From contig NZ_CP108086.1 of the NCBI RefSeq assembly GCF_036186745.1, positions 5,394,001 to 5,458,000 of the forward strand: a DNA stretch of 64,000 bases, in the 5' to 3' direction. The first letter of the stretch is position 1, and each line of letters begins with the position of its first letter. The notes under the pieces were generated by a model that was given only the letters and a program-made list of their open reading frames with translations, had not been told where the DNA came from and made no database searches. This stretch comes from Microbispora hainanensis (lineage in GTDB: Bacteria; Actinomycetota; Actinomycetes; Streptosporangiales; Streptosporangiaceae). A program made the translations under genes and the position numbers. Positions 44,680 to 53,733 of this stretch are shown here, one piece after another.

Positions 44680-44706
44680 GAGGATGCGGCGATGGCCGGG
44701 ACGATG

Positions 44707-44769
44707 CCCGGGACACCGTCGTGCCACGGCGGCTGTGCCACGGCGGCTGTGCCACGGCGGTGTCCCGGG
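44707..44769 (+). terminator. sigF terminator hairpin with tandem repeats in the loop
   Basis: CCCGGGACACC (44707-44717) pairs perfectly with GGTGTCCCGGG (44759-44769). The enclosed loop holds nearly three copies of a 14-base unit, GTGCCACGGCGGCT (44721-44760). A variable-copy loop in a terminator would change hairpin size but not the stem. Confidence 0.7.
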
Positions 44770-44838
44770 GTATCTTCGTCCTGCCCATAGCCCAAAGACC
44801 CTGAGACGGCCAGATTTCCGGCGGGAGGCGTGTACCGG

Positions 44839-45255
44839 GTGAAAGATGACGGCGTTCCCGCGCACGTCACCGGAGCGGCCAAGGAGCGTGCCTTCTCCTT
44901 AGCCGATCTGCCCGACCTGCGGGAGTTCGCCGCCGCCGAGGCGCTGCGTCGCGGCATGCCGGAGGACGCGATCGGCGACTTCCTGGTCGCGCTCAACGAG
45001 GTCGCCACCAACGCGGTCACCCACGGGTCGACGAAGGCGCGGCTGGGCATCCGGAGCGACGGGACCGCCCTGGTGGTCGCCGTGCACGACGACGGCCGGG
45101 CCTGGCGTCCAGAGGGCGAGCCCGGCCACGACCCGCCTCCGGAGAACGCGACCAGCGGCATGGGGCTGTGGGTCGCGCGCATGCTGAGCAACGAGCTCCA
45201 GGTCACCACCGGTCCCAGGGGAACCACGGTGACGATGCGTTTCCTCCTCGCGTAG
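44839..45255 (+). CDS. RsbW-type anti-sigma factor (HATPase_c serine kinase)
   Basis: 138 residues from GTG 44839 (GGGAGG 10 bases upstream; a GTG at 44830 is only 1 base from it). Bergerat ATP-binding fold: N box LNEVATNAVTHG near residue 55, G1 box HDDGRAW, and G2 TSGMGLWVARML. Such kinases bind a sigma factor and phosphorylate their STAS antagonist. Position 150 bases after sigF suggests SigF as target; it may also be cotranscribed with the Ndh gene that follows 15 bases later. Confidence 0.85.
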   Translation: MKDDGVPAHVTGAAKERAFSLADLPDLREFAAAEALRRGMPEDAIGDFLVALNEVATNAVTHGSTKARLGIRSDGTALVVAVHDDGRAWRPEGEPGHDPPPENATSGMGLWVARMLSNELQVTTGPRGTTVTMRFLLA

Positions 45256-45270
45256 GGGTAGGGGACAGCC

Positions 45271-46569
45271 ATGGCTGTCCCACGGATTCTGATCGTCGGC
45301 GGCGGATACGTCGGCATGTACACGGCACTGCGCCTGCAGCGCAGGCTCCGCCGCGGCGAGGCGCTCGTGACCGTCGCGGACCTCGACTCCTACATGACCT
45401 ACCAGCCCTTCCTGCCGGAGGCGGCCGCGGGGAACATCGAGGCGCGGCACGTCGTCGTCCCGCTCAGGCGGGTGCTGAACCGGTGCCAGATCCTCAGCGG
45501 CCGGATCACCCAGGTGCGGCTGGGCGACCGCAAGGCGGAGTTCACCCCGCACGAGGGGCCCGACCTCACCATCGACTACGACTATCTCGTCATCGCGCCG
45601 GGCTCGATCTCCCGGCTGCTGCCGGTGCCCGGCCTCGCCGAGCACGGCATCGGCTTCAAGACCATCGAAGAGGCCATCGCCCTGCGCAACCACGTGCTCG
45701 GCCGCCTCGACATCGCCGCGTCCACGCCGGACCCGGAGGTCCGCCGCAGGGCCCTCACCTTCGTCTTCGTCGGCGGCGGCTACGCCGGCGTGGAGGCGCT
45801 GGCCGAGCTGGAGGACATGGCGTCGGACGCGCTCGAATACTTCACCGGGCTGCGCCGCGAGGACATGCGCTGGGTGCTGGTGGAGGCCACCGACCGCATC
45901 CTGCCCGAGGTCGGCCCCGACATGGGCAAGTGGACTGCCCTCCAGCTGCGCGAGCGGGGCATCGAGATCCGCATGAACACGCTGCTGAAGTCCGCGGAGG
46001 GCGGCCACATCGTGCTGAGCGACGGCGAGGAGTTCGACGCCGACACCCTGGTCTGGACGGCCGGCGTCAAGCCCAACCCGCTGGTCGCCGCGGGCGACCT
46101 GCCCCTGGACAAGAGGGGCAGGATCAAGGTCGACGCCTGCCTGCGCGTGCACGGCACCGACTTCGCCTTCGCCGCGGGCGACTCCGCCGCCGTCCCCGAC
46201 CTGACCCGGCCGGGCGAGTTCTGCCCGCCCAACGCCCAGCACGCCGTACGGCAGGCCAGGACGCTGGCCGGCAACCTCCTCGCGGCGCTGCGGGGGGAGG
46301 TCCAGCGGCCCTACCGGCACAAGTACGCCGGGTCGGTGGCGAGCCTGGGGCTCTACAAGGGGGTCGCGCAGATCTACGGCCGGGAGCTTCGCGGCTTCCC
46401 CGCCTGGCTGATGCACCGCACCTATCACCTGACGCGGATGCCGACGTTCAACAAGAAGACCCGGATCCTCATGGACTGGACGCTCGGGCTGTTCTTCCCT
46501 CGCGAGATCATCTCGCTGGGGGCCATCGAGGAGCCGCGCAAGGAGTTCACGCTGTCCGCCCGCTCGTGA
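45271..46569 (+). CDS. ndh: Type II NADH dehydrogenase (Ndh-like)
   Basis: 432 residues. Two Rossmann motifs: RILIVGGGYVGMYTAL for FAD at residues 5-20 and LTFVFVGGGYAGVEAL for NADH near residue 165. AAGDSAAVPDL near residue 310 is the second FAD contact. The C-terminal 50 residues (FNKKTRILMDWTLGLFFP) form the amphipathic membrane anchor. It passes electrons from NADH to quinone without pumping protons. Ribosome-binding site TAGGGGA precedes ATG 45271. Confidence 0.9.
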   Translation: MAVPRILIVGGGYVGMYTALRLQRRLRRGEALVTVADLDSYMTYQPFLPEAAAGNIEARHVVVPLRRVLNRCQILSGRITQVRLGDRKAEFTPHEGPDLTIDYDYLVIAPGSISRLLPVPGLAEHGIGFKTIEEAIALRNHVLGRLDIAASTPDPEVRRRALTFVFVGGGYAGVEALAELEDMASDALEYFTGLRREDMRWVLVEATDRILPEVGPDMGKWTALQLRERGIEIRMNTLLKSAEGGHIVLSDGEEFDADTLVWTAGVKPNPLVAAGDLPLDKRGRIKVDACLRVHGTDFAFAAGDSAAVPDLTRPGEFCPPNAQHAVRQARTLAGNLLAALRGEVQRPYRHKYAGSVASLGLYKGVAQIYGRELRGFPAWLMHRTYHLTRMPTFNKKTRILMDWTLGLFFPREIISLGAIEEPRKEFTLSARS

Positions 46570-46762
46570 GCGCACTCCGGCGGCCGCCTTTCCGGGGCGT
46601 CACACCGGCGCCGAGTCGTGCCTGCGACGAGCGTCACGCTACGTGGCTCGGGGGGCTCGGAGGCGGCTGCAGGCGGCTCGGAGGCGGCTGCGCCGGGCGG
46701 CTCCGAGCCCGGGCACCCCCGCCGGGCCGGGGGAACCGGCGGCCCGGCGGGAAACGCGCTGA

Positions 46763-48748
46763 TCACCCCACTTCGGCGGCGGGGGCGTCCTCATCGGTCA
46801 GGGCCCCGGCGAACTGCGCCGAATAGAGCCGGTGATAGGCGCCCCGCGCGGCGAGCAGCTCGTCGTGGGTGCCGTGCTCGACGATGCTTCCGGACTCCAT
46901 CACCAGGATGAGGTCGGCGTCGCGGATGGTGGACAGCCGGTGGGCGATGACGAAGCTGGTCCTGTCGCTGCGCAGCGCGGCCATCGCGTGCTGCACCAGG
47001 ACCTCGGTGCGGGTGTCGACCGAGCTGGTCGCCTCGTCCAGGATCAGCAGCGACGGGTCGGCGAGGAACGCGCGGGCGATGGTCAGCAGCTGCTTCTCGC
47101 CGGCGCTGATGTTGCCGCCCTCCTCGTCGATCACGGTGTCGTACCCGTCGGGGAGGGTGCGGACGAACCGGTCGACGTACGTCGCGCGTGCCGCCGCCTG
47201 GATCTCCTCGTCGGTCGCCCGCGGGTTGCCGTAGGCGATGTTGTCGCGGATCGTCCCGCCGAACAGCCAGGTGTCCTGCAGCACCATGCCGATCTGGGAG
47301 CGCAGGTCCTCGCGGCGCATCGCCGTGATGTCGACGCCGTCGAGGGTGATGCGGCCCGCGTCCAGCTCGTAGAAGCGCATGATCAGGTTGACCAGCGTGG
47401 TCTTCCCCGCGCCGGTCGGGCCGACGATCGCGATCGTGTGCCCGGGCTCGGCAACCAGCGACAGGTCCTCGATGAGGGGCTGCTCGGGGTCGTACCTGAA
47501 GGACACGTGCTCGAACTCCACGCGCCCCCGCCGGGTCGCGGGCAGCGCCGGCTCGGCCGGGTCGGGCTCCTGCTCCTCGGCGTCCAGCAGCTCGAAGACC
47601 CGCTCGGCGGAGGCCACCCCCGACTGCAGCAGGTTGGCCATCGAGGCGACCTGGGTCAGCGGCTGGGTGAACTGCCGGGAGTACTGGATGAACGCCTGCA
47701 CGTCGCCCAGGCTCATCGAGCCGTTCGCCACCCGTACGGCGCCGACGACCGCGATGGCGACGTAGTTGAGGTTCCCGATGAACATCATCGCCGGCATGAT
47801 GATCCCGGAGATGAACTGGGCGCCGAAGCTCGCCTTGTAGAGGGCCTCGTTGCGCTCCCGGAACACCTGCTCCACCTCCGGGCCCCGCCCGAAGACCTTC
47901 ACCAGCTCGTGACCGGTGAACGCCTCCTCGATGTGGGCGTTCAGCGTGCCCGTGTGGGCCCACTGGGCGACGAACTGCTTCTGCGACCGCTTGGCGATCC
48001 GCCCCGTGACGATCATCGTGACCGGGATCGTCACCAGCGCGATCACCGCGAGCAGCGGCGAGATCACGAACATCATGACCACCACGCCGATCACGGTGAG
48101 CAGCGAGCTCAGCAGCTGGCTCAGCGTCTGCTGCAGGGTCTGCGACACGTTGTCGATGTCGTTGGTGACCCGGCTGAGCAGCTCGCCGCGCGGCTGGCCG
48201 TCGAAGAACTTCAGCGGCAGCCGGTGCAGTTTGTCCTCGACGTCGGCCCTGAGGCGGAACACCGTGCGCTGCGTCACGTCGTTGAGCAGCCGGCCCTGCA
48301 GCCACATGAACAGCGACGCCGCGACGTACAGCACCAGCACCCACGCCAGGACCGTGCCCAGCGCGCCGAAGTCGATGCCCTGACCGGGAACGACGTCCAT
48401 CCCCGCCAGCATGTCGGCGAAGTCGCCGTGACCCGAGGCGCGCAGGCCCTCCACGGCCTGCTCCTTGGTCGTCCCGGCGGGCAGCCGTCCGCCGATCACA
48501 CCGCTGAAGATCACGTCGGTCGCGCGGCCGAGCAGCTTCGGCCCGATGACGGAGAACACCACGCTGATCACGGCGAGGGCGATCACGGCCACGAGCCTCG
48601 GCCGTTCGGGGCTCAACCGGCGCAGCAGCCGCCGCACGGAGGGGCCGAAGTTCATCGACTTCTCCGCCGGCATCTGCCCGCCGCCGAAGGGCCCGAAGCC
48701 GCCACCCCCGGGCCGGGGTCGTACGGGTGCCGTGGGCCGGTTGCTCAT
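46763..48748 (-). CDS. ABC exporter subunit with consensus Walker B (transmembrane-ATPase fusion)
   Basis: 661 residues. A Gly/Pro-rich N-terminus, a six-helix membrane domain (about 50-370), then an ATPase domain: Walker [10 protein letters not shown], signature NISAGEKQL instead of the common LSGGQ, Walker [13 protein letters not shown] with the catalytic Glu, and switch His in [10 protein letters not shown]. Second gene of the operon, overlapping the first by ATGA. Its partner has D and Q at the corresponding catalytic positions, so the pair should form a heterodimer with one canonical site. Confidence 0.9.
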   Translation of the reverse strand: MSNRPTAPVRPRPGGGGFGPFGGGQMPAEKSMNFGPSVRRLLRRLSPERPRLVAVIALAVISVVFSVIGPKLLGRATDVIFSGVIGGRLPAGTTKEQAVEGLRASGHGDFADMLAGMDVVPGQGIDFGALGTVLAWVLVLYVAASLFMWLQGRLLNDVTQRTVFRLRADVEDKLHRLPLKFFDGQPRGELLSRVTNDIDNVSQTLQQTLSQLLSSLLTVIGVVVMMFVISPLLAVIALVTIPVTMIVTGRIAKRSQKQFVAQWAHTGTLNAHIEEAFTGHELVKVFGRGPEVEQVFRERNEALYKASFGAQFISGIIMPAMMFIGNLNYVAIAVVGAVRVANGSMSLGDVQAFIQYSRQFTQPLTQVASMANLLQSGVASAERVFELLDAEEQEPDPAEPALPATRRGRVEFEHVSFRYDPEQPLIEDLSLVAEPGHTIAIVGPTGAGKTTLVNLIMRFYELDAGRITLDGVDITAMRREDLRSQIGMVLQDTWLFGGTIRDNIAYGNPRATDEEIQAAARATYVDRFVRTLPDGYDTVIDEEGGNISAGEKQLLTIARAFLADPSLLILDEATSSVDTRTEVLVQHAMAALRSDRTSFVIAHRLSTIRDADLILVMESGSIVEHGTHDELLAARGAYHRLYSAQFAGALTDEDAPAAEVG

Positions 48749-50478
48749 ACCGCACTCCCCGCGGTCAGTTGGGACTCGACGATCTCGACGTACGTCGGGC
48801 AGGTGCCGAGCAGTTCGTCATGGGTGCCGATGCCGGCGACGACACCGTCGTCCAGCACGACGATCTGGTCGGCGTCGGCGATGGTGGAGACCCGCTGGGC
48901 GACGATCACCACGGCGGCGCCGGCCGTGTGGGGGCGCAGCGCGGCGCGCAGCCGGGCGTCGGTGGCCAGGTCGAGCGCCGAGAACGAGTCGTCGAACAGG
49001 TAGATCTCCGGCTTGGCGACCAGCGCGCGGGCGATGGACAGGCGCTGGCGCTGCCCCCCCGACACGTTCGTGCCGCCCTGGGAGATCGGGGCCTGCAGGC
49101 CCTCGGGCATCGCCTCGACGAAGTCGCGGGCCTGGGCCACCTCCAGCGCCTCCCACAGCTCCTCGTCGGTCGCGTCCGGGTTGCCGTACCGCAGGTTGCT
49201 CGCGATGGTTCCGGAGAACAGGTACGGCTTCTGCGGCACCAGGCCGATGCGCGTCCAGAGCATCTGGGGATCGAGGTCGCGTACGTCGACGCCGTCGATC
49301 AGCACGGCGCCGGACGTCGCGTCGAACAGCCGGGGCACCAGCGAGACCAGCGTCGTCTTCCCCGAACCGGTGCTGCCGATGATGGCCGTGGTCTGTCCCG
49401 CGGTCACGCGGAAGGAAATGCCGGACAACACCGGCGCCTCCGCACCCGGGTAGCGGAACTCGACGTCGCGCAGCTCCAGCTCGCCCCGGCGGTCCACGTG
49501 GCGTACGGGGTTATCGGACGGGCGCACGGACGACTCGGTGTCCAGCACCTCCGTGATGCGCTCCGCGCAGACCGCGGCGCGCGGGATCATGATCGAGATG
49601 AAGGTGGCCATCATCATCGACATAAGGATCTGCATCAGATACATGAGGAACGCGGTGAGGGCGCCCACCTGCATCTCGCCGCTGTCCACCCGGGCGGCGC
49701 CGAACCACAGCACGGCGACGCTGGAGGCGTTCAGGATCAGCATCACGGTGGGGAAGATGAGCGCGGTCAGCCGCCCGACGCGCAGCGCCGTGCCGGTCAG
49801 CTCGTCGTTGGCCGTGGCGAACCGGCGGGTCTCCTCACGCTCCCGCACGAACGCCCGCACCACCCGGATGCCGGAAAGCTGCTCGCGCAGCACCTGGTTC
49901 ACCACGTCGATGCGGGTCTGCATGGCGCGGAACTGCGGGACCATGCGGAAGACGATCAGCCCGATCGAGACCAGCAGCACCGGGACGCAGACCAGCATGA
50001 GCCACGACAGCCCGACGTCCTGACGCAGGGCCATGATGATGCCGCCGACCCCCATGATGGGCGCGGCGACCAGCATCGTGCAGGTCATCACCACGAGCAT
50101 CTGGATCTGCTGCACGTCGTTGGTGTTGCGGGTGATCAACGAGGGAGCCCCGAACTGGGCGACCTCCCGCTGGGAGAAGCCGCTCACGCGGTGGAAGACC
50201 GCCGACCGGACATCCCGGCCGAACCCCGCCGCGACCCGGGCGCCGTAGTAGACCGCCGCGATCGAGCAGGCGATCTGCACGAGGGACACGGTCAGCATCC
50301 AGCCGCCGGTGGCCAGGATGTAGCCGGTGTCGCCCGTGGCCACCCCCTGGTCGATGATGTCGGCGTTCAGGCTCGGCAGGTAGAGGGAGGCGATGGTGCC
50401 GACGAGCTGGAACAGCACCACCGCCGCGAGCGCGGGGGAGTAGGGCCGCAGGAACGTGCGGAGCAGACGGCTCAGCAC
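48745..50478 (-). CDS. ABC exporter subunit with degenerate catalytic residues
   Basis: 577 residues from GTG 50478. Six membrane helices (1-320; [20 protein letters not shown] near residue 35), then Walker [10 protein letters not shown], signature NVSGGQRQR, Walker [13 protein letters not shown] with Asp replacing the catalytic Glu, and the switch residue Gln in [10 protein letters not shown]. The D/Q pattern with the atypical signature of the partner marks the degenerate site of heterodimeric exporters such as TM287/288 and BmrCD. Substrate unknown; such pairs export drugs, lipids or peptides. Confidence 0.9.
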   Translation of the reverse strand: MLSRLLRTFLRPYSPALAAVVLFQLVGTIASLYLPSLNADIIDQGVATGDTGYILATGGWMLTVSLVQIACSIAAVYYGARVAAGFGRDVRSAVFHRVSGFSQREVAQFGAPSLITRNTNDVQQIQMLVVMTCTMLVAAPIMGVGGIIMALRQDVGLSWLMLVCVPVLLVSIGLIVFRMVPQFRAMQTRIDVVNQVLREQLSGIRVVRAFVREREETRRFATANDELTGTALRVGRLTALIFPTVMLILNASSVAVLWFGAARVDSGEMQVGALTAFLMYLMQILMSMMMATFISIMIPRAAVCAERITEVLDTESSVRPSDNPVRHVDRRGELELRDVEFRYPGAEAPVLSGISFRVTAGQTTAIIGSTGSGKTTLVSLVPRLFDATSGAVLIDGVDVRDLDPQMLWTRIGLVPQKPYLFSGTIASNLRYGNPDATDEELWEALEVAQARDFVEAMPEGLQAPISQGGTNVSGGQRQRLSIARALVAKPEIYLFDDSFSALDLATDARLRAALRPHTAGAAVVIVAQRVSTIADADQIVVLDDGVVAGIGTHDELLGTCPTYVEIVESQLTAGSAV

Positions 50479-50571
50479 GGCGGTGGTCCAGGGAAGCGTC
50501 GCGGGGAGGGGAAAATCATGCCGAACACGCTATATGAGCAGCTAACTCACTCACTCGTGGTTTTCGGCACG

Positions 50572-50588
50572 AGCGAACGGCGTTCGCT
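50572..50588. promoter_or_regulatory. 17-bp palindrome upstream of the ABC exporter operon
   Basis: AGCGAACGGCGTTCGCT: 7-base arms around GGC, about 95 bases upstream of the operon start at 50478. It may be an operator or the base of a hairpin. Confidence 0.35.
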
Positions 50589-50613
50589 GGTCGTGGACGG
50601 AATCGAGGACGTC

Positions 50614-50643
50614 CAGGGGGCGTCAGGGGGCGTCAGGGGGCGT
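50614..50643. repeat. 10-bp tandem repeat, three copies
   Basis: Three exact copies of CAGGGGGCGT. Confidence 0.8.
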
Positions 50644-50745
50644 CGGGCACGCGGCCGATCGTGCGGGTCGGCCTTTTCCCACGTGCCGGGCTCAGGGGTC
50701 AATGGGGCGTACTTCTCGCGGGTTTCTCGTGACACACAGCGATGA

Positions 50746-50773
50746 GGTCTCGCGGGTGGGCACCCGCGAGACC
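50746..50773. terminator. Hairpin terminator of the small-membrane-protein cluster
   Basis: GGTCTCGCGGGTG (50746-50758) and CACCCGCGAGACC (50761-50773) make a 13-bp perfect stem separated by GG. Downstream of the minus-strand gene 50871-51065, it should end that transcript. Confidence 0.65.
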
Positions 50774-50785
50774 CTCAGCGCGTTT

Positions 50786-50855
50786 TCGGCGTTGTGCTGT
50801 CGGCGTTGTGCTGTCGGCGTTGTGCTGTCGGCGTGGTGCTTTCGGCGTGGTGCGG
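50786..50855. repeat. 14-bp tandem repeat, five copies
   Basis: Five head-to-tail copies of TCGGCGTTGTGCTG, the last two changed at a few bases. No spacers, so not CRISPR. It lies just inside the transcribed end of the small membrane gene. Confidence 0.85.
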
Positions 50856-50870
50856 GGAGACGTCGCGGGG

Positions 50871-51065
50871 TCAGCGGCGGACGCGTCCACCGCGCCAGCC
50901 GCCACGCCAGGAGTTCACCCCGGCGGTGCCGACGCCGGCCTGGTGCAGGGCCAGCAGGCACAGGCCGAGGGCGAGCAGCGCGGTCAGGCCGATGCCGATG
51001 CTCGCGTTGAGTAGATCGAGGAGAAAGGCGATCCCGAAGACGACCGCCGCGGCGATGGCGAGCAT
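50871..51065 (-). CDS. Small hydrophobic membrane protein
   Basis: 64 residues, ATG 51065 with a GTGAGG ribosome-binding site. Two hydrophobic helices (IAAAVVFGIAFLLDLLNASI and LTALLALGLCLLALHQAGV) with an Arg/Gly-rich cytoplasmic tail. It follows the TDGTA-repeat gene by 7 bases on the same strand, so it is last of a three-gene envelope cluster (52616-50871). No family recognised. Confidence 0.75.
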   Translation of the reverse strand: MLAIAAAVVFGIAFLLDLLNASIGIGLTALLALGLCLLALHQAGVGTAGVNSWRGGWRGGRVRR

Positions 51066-51072
51066 TGTTACC

Positions 51073-51978
51073 TCACTTCCGGTTCAGATGGGCAAGTAAC
51101 GTGTGGTACTCGTGCAGGGCCAGGCGCAGCGCCTCGGTGTCGCCCCGCTCGTCGTCCTTCCACTGGTCGAGCAGCTCCTGACGGCGGCTGGTGAGGGCCG
51201 ACAGGGCCTCCTCCACCAGCGCGTCCGCCTGCTCGACCGAGTGACGGGGATCGTCGACGAAGCCCGTCTTGATCTCCCGCCACCGGCTGTCGAACGCCTC
51301 GTCGTCTCCGGGGGCGGCGGCGGTGGTGGTGGGGTAGGCCACCGGACCGTCCACCATGGCGCCGGTGGTCGTGCCGGTGATGGCGTTGCCGTCCGTGCCG
51401 GGGTCGAGGTCCGTGGCGGCGTCGTGGGTGCCGTACGCGCCGGTCGCGACGTCGCCGGATGCCTCGGCGAGGGATCCGGCGTGGTCGCCCGCGACGAGGG
51501 GGTCGTCCTCCGCCGTGTGCCCGCCGCCGGTCTTGGGCGACGTGAGGACGTCGTCGCCCGCCTGGCCGTACGGCTCGTCGTCCGCGTCATCGCGGGTCTC
51601 CGGGGCATCGGAGTACGCGCGGTCGCCGGCGTCGGGAACCGTGCCGTCCGCGTGCGCAGTGCCATCCGCGTACGCGGCGCCGTCCGTGTCCGCCGCGCCG
51701 TCCGTGTGCACGGTGCCGTTCGAGTGCGCTGTGCCGTCCGTCTCCGCAGTGCCGTCCGTGTCCGCCGTGCCCTTCGTCTGCGCTGTGCCGTCCGTGTGGT
51801 CGGGGGCGTACGCGGCGCCGGGGGAGTAGACCGGGCCGGGGCCCTCGTGCTCGTCGCGTCCGGCGTCCGCGACGGCCTGCTCCCTGCGCGCCTCCTCCTC
51901 AAGGGGTTCGGGCGTCTCGGGAGTCGGTCGCTCGGTGATGTCGTCGCGCTCGTCGTGCCTGTTCGTCCGCATGGTCAT
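51073..51978 (-). CDS. Acidic repeat protein with C-terminal domain shared with its neighbour
   Basis: 301 residues from ATG 51978. Residues 1-45 are charged; about 60-120 are near-repeats of (D/E)TDGTA-type hexapeptides from 18-base tandem DNA units. The C-terminal 75 residues (FDSRWREIKTGFVDDPRHSV, then LRLALHEYHTLLAHL) align with the last part of the next protein upstream (WAEVQERFVDAPGFAV, then LRQAMVHYRALFQEL), implying duplication. No signal peptide or membrane helix. The start overlaps the upstream stop by ATGA. Confidence 0.7.
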   Translation of the reverse strand: MTMRTNRHDERDDITERPTPETPEPLEEEARREQAVADAGRDEHEGPGPVYSPGAAYAPDHTDGTAQTKGTADTDGTAETDGTAHSNGTVHTDGAADTDGAAYADGTAHADGTVPDAGDRAYSDAPETRDDADDEPYGQAGDDVLTSPKTGGGHTAEDDPLVAGDHAGSLAEASGDVATGAYGTHDAATDLDPGTDGNAITGTTTGAMVDGPVAYPTTTAAAPGDDEAFDSRWREIKTGFVDDPRHSVEQADALVEEALSALTSRRQELLDQWKDDERGDTEALRLALHEYHTLLAHLNRK

Positions 51979-52616
51979 CGCTGCGCCTTCCGTACGTCCG
52001 CGTGGTGGCCGTTCGTCGAAGTGCCGTCGTAGCCGTCGGTGGCGTACGTGGCGTCGTCGGTGTGGTCGTGCCGGGGAGCGTCGGCGCCGTCGCCGAGAAG
52101 CTCCTGGAACAGCGCGCGATAGTGGACCATCGCCTGGCGGAGCTCCTCGGTGGTGGCCTCCTGCCGGGCGGCGCGGCTGCTGACGTCGTGGGCCTTGCGG
52201 TAGTGGTCGAGCGTGGTGGCGTGGGCCACCGACAGGTCGCTCAGACGCTGCTCGAACTCGTCCGTGGGATAGCCGCGCTCGGCCATCACCGCGGTGACCA
52301 GCGCGTCCGCCTCGGTCACGGCGAAGCCGGGAGCGTCCACGAACCGCTCCTGCACCTCGGCCCACTTCCTCGCGTACTGTTCCCGGGTCTGCGGGTCGAG
52401 CGGGCGGATGTCCAGCGTGGCGTGGCGCTCCTCGCGGGCGAGCAGTTCCTGCTCGGCCTCTTTACGGCTGTCGCTCTCCCGCACCGCCCGTTCGTACTCG
52501 GGCCCGAAACGGTCCTGCAGGTGGCGCCGGCGGTTGCGGGCCGACACCAAGTAACCGACTGCAAGGATCACCAGCACGGCGACGATCACGACGGCCACCC
52601 ATGCTACGGCGGTCAT
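51975..52616 (-). CDS. Membrane-anchored protein of the same unknown family
   Basis: 213 residues. A single N-terminal membrane helix (VAWVAVVIVAVLVILAVGYL) followed by a long soluble, helix-rich part rich in Glu/Arg. Residues around 85-175 (WAEVQERFVDAPGFAVTEAD, LRQAMVHYRALFQEL) share a domain with the downstream neighbour. ATG 52616 is preceded by GGAGG. First of the three-gene cluster; the divergent gene at 52736 is DUF6458. Function unknown; coexpression suggests a membrane complex. Confidence 0.7.
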   Translation of the reverse strand: MTAVAWVAVVIVAVLVILAVGYLVSARNRRRHLQDRFGPEYERAVRESDSRKEAEQELLAREERHATLDIRPLDPQTREQYARKWAEVQERFVDAPGFAVTEADALVTAVMAERGYPTDEFEQRLSDLSVAHATTLDHYRKAHDVSSRAARQEATTEELRQAMVHYRALFQELLGDGADAPRHDHTDDATYATDGYDGTSTNGHHADVRKAQR

Positions 52617-52699
52617 TTCTGCCTCCAGGGGTGATTGCGTTGTTCACCCGCACTGCCCTGGAATGCGGCCTTCACGCCTCGCGTAATCGCGAATTCTGG

Positions 52700-52705
52700 G
52701 GGTAA
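52700..52705 (+). promoter_or_regulatory. Possible SigF/SigB-type -10 element
   Basis: GGGTAA upstream of the DUF6458 gene (start 52736), with a GTAA about 13 bases before it. SigB/SigF-type promoters have GTTT-N14-16-GGGTA. The match is partial; listed because a SigF module lies in the window. Confidence 0.2.
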
Positions 52706-52735
52706 AGGGGCGTTCTACCAGCAGAGGAGGTAGCC

Positions 52736-53071
52736 ATGGGCTTCGGGGCCAGTCTCGCCTTCATCGCGGTCGGCGCGGTTCTCGCGTTCGCCGTCAAATG
52801 GGACGTTCCTGGAATCGACCTGCAAATGATCGGCTGGATTCTCATGACCGTGGGGGTCGTCGGCATGGTGCTGACCGGCCGTTACACCCGCCGTCCGCGG
52901 ACGGAGGAGACGGTGGAGACCATCGAGCCGGACACGATGTACACCGTGGACCCGGCGGCCGAGCCGCACGTCCACGTCCAGGAGACCCAGCCGCACACCG
53001 CCGTCCACCCGGGCGAGCGCCATGTGCACGTACGCGAGGAAACCACGCACCTGCCCCGCGACGGCGCGTGA
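52736..53071 (+). CDS. DUF6458-family membrane protein
   Basis: 111 residues, AGAGGAGG 7 bases before the ATG. Two membrane helices at residues 4-20 (GASLAFIAVGAVLAF) and 31-49 (GWILMTVGVVGMVLTG), typical of DUF6458, then a polar tail rich in Glu and His (HVHVQE, HVHVREE). Widespread in actinobacteria, role unknown. Divergent from the envelope cluster. Confidence 0.8.
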   Translation: MGFGASLAFIAVGAVLAFAVKWDVPGIDLQMIGWILMTVGVVGMVLTGRYTRRPRTEETVETIEPDTMYTVDPAAEPHVHVQETQPHTAVHPGERHVHVREETTHLPRDGA

Positions 53072-53081
53072 GCCGTACGGG

Positions 53082-53516
53082 TCAGGACGTGGTGCCCGCC
53101 GCGTCCGTGGCTTCGCGGGCCTCGGCGAGGACCCGGGCGATGTGCGAGTCGTCCCCGGCGGGCACCTCGTGGAAGCCCATCTCCGGGTCATAGGCGATGT
53201 CGAGCCTGTTGTCGACCAGCCGGTTCGCCCACCGCAAGGCGGTGTTGAGCCTTTCCTTCGGGACTCGGCGCCCCTGGGCCGCGGCGGAGAGGTTCCGCAG
53301 ATTGGTGGCGGGGCCGCTCTGGCTGTGCTCGCGCCGGAGCTTCCACGGCAGGGCACGGCTGTGGTCCGTCATCGGCTTGGACAGGCCGGCGGCCCGCTTC
53401 GCCTGGAGGACGCCCGACTCCGTGACACCGAAGTGCTCGGCCAGACGGGCGTTGGTCCACCCTTCGGCCGCCAGCCGGACGAGTTCTTCCTGGTCGATGC
53501 GCGCCTTCCGCCCCAT
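53082..53516 (-). CDS. Helix-turn-helix DNA-binding protein
   Basis: 144 residues. Residues 9-45 form a helix-turn-helix (QEELVRLAAEGWTNARLAEH, FGVTESGVLQAKRAAG). The rest includes a conserved basic stretch (RALPWKLRREHSQSGPATNL) and an acidic C-terminus. The layout resembles small actinobacterial and phage regulators that recognise tRNA-adjacent or mobile genes. It ends 10 bases after the DUF6458 stop, on the opposite strand, and lies next to the tRNA gene. Confidence 0.7.
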   Translation of the reverse strand: MGRKARIDQEELVRLAAEGWTNARLAEHFGVTESGVLQAKRAAGLSKPMTDHSRALPWKLRREHSQSGPATNLRNLSAAAQGRRVPKERLNTALRWANRLVDNRLDIAYDPEMGFHEVPAGDDSHIARVLAEAREATDAAGTTS

Positions 53517-53608
53517 GATCGCCAGCCTAGGCCCACCGGCGCGGTTCGTGTACGCACGAGGGCGGAATCTGCGCTAAGGTTTGGGTGTGCCCAGGGAGAC
53601 CAGGGCAA

Positions 53609-53682
53609 CGGGACGTAGCGCAGTTTGGCAGCGCACTTGACTGGGGGTCAAGGGGTCGTGGGTTCAAATCCCGCCGTCCCGA
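53609..53682 (+). tRNA. tRNA-Pro (GGG anticodon)
   Basis: 74 bases. Acceptor stem CGGGACG with CGTCCCG, D-arm GCGC...GCGC, anticodon stem CTTGA/TCAAG around CTGGGGG (anticodon GGG, reads CCC), and T-arm GTGGG with TTCAAAT loop and CCCGC. The 3' CCA is not encoded. tRNA 3' ends are frequent sites of integrative elements; the genes on the downstream side include an anti-phage module. No duplicated 3' end was found. Confidence 0.95.
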
Positions 53683-53701
53683 CACTGTTCTAGCAGGTCA
53701 G

Positions 53702-53733
53702 AGCCACAGTTCCCAAGATCGGGGATTGTGGCT
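53702..53733 (+). terminator. Terminator after tRNA-Pro
   Basis: AGCCAC (53702-53707) and GTGGCT (53728-53733) form a stem followed by TTTCT, a rho-independent-type signal. Confidence 0.6.

Larger units (their letters stand above)
50479..50870. other. 391-base intergenic region with repeats and palindromes
   Basis: Upstream of the ABC operon. AT-rich sequence near 50520-50560 (CATATAGCGTG on the minus strand) is a likely promoter. Other elements: a palindrome at 50572-50588, three 10-bp repeats at 50614-50643, a terminator-type hairpin at 50746-50773 and five 14-bp repeats at 50786-50855. No gene. Confidence 0.6.
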
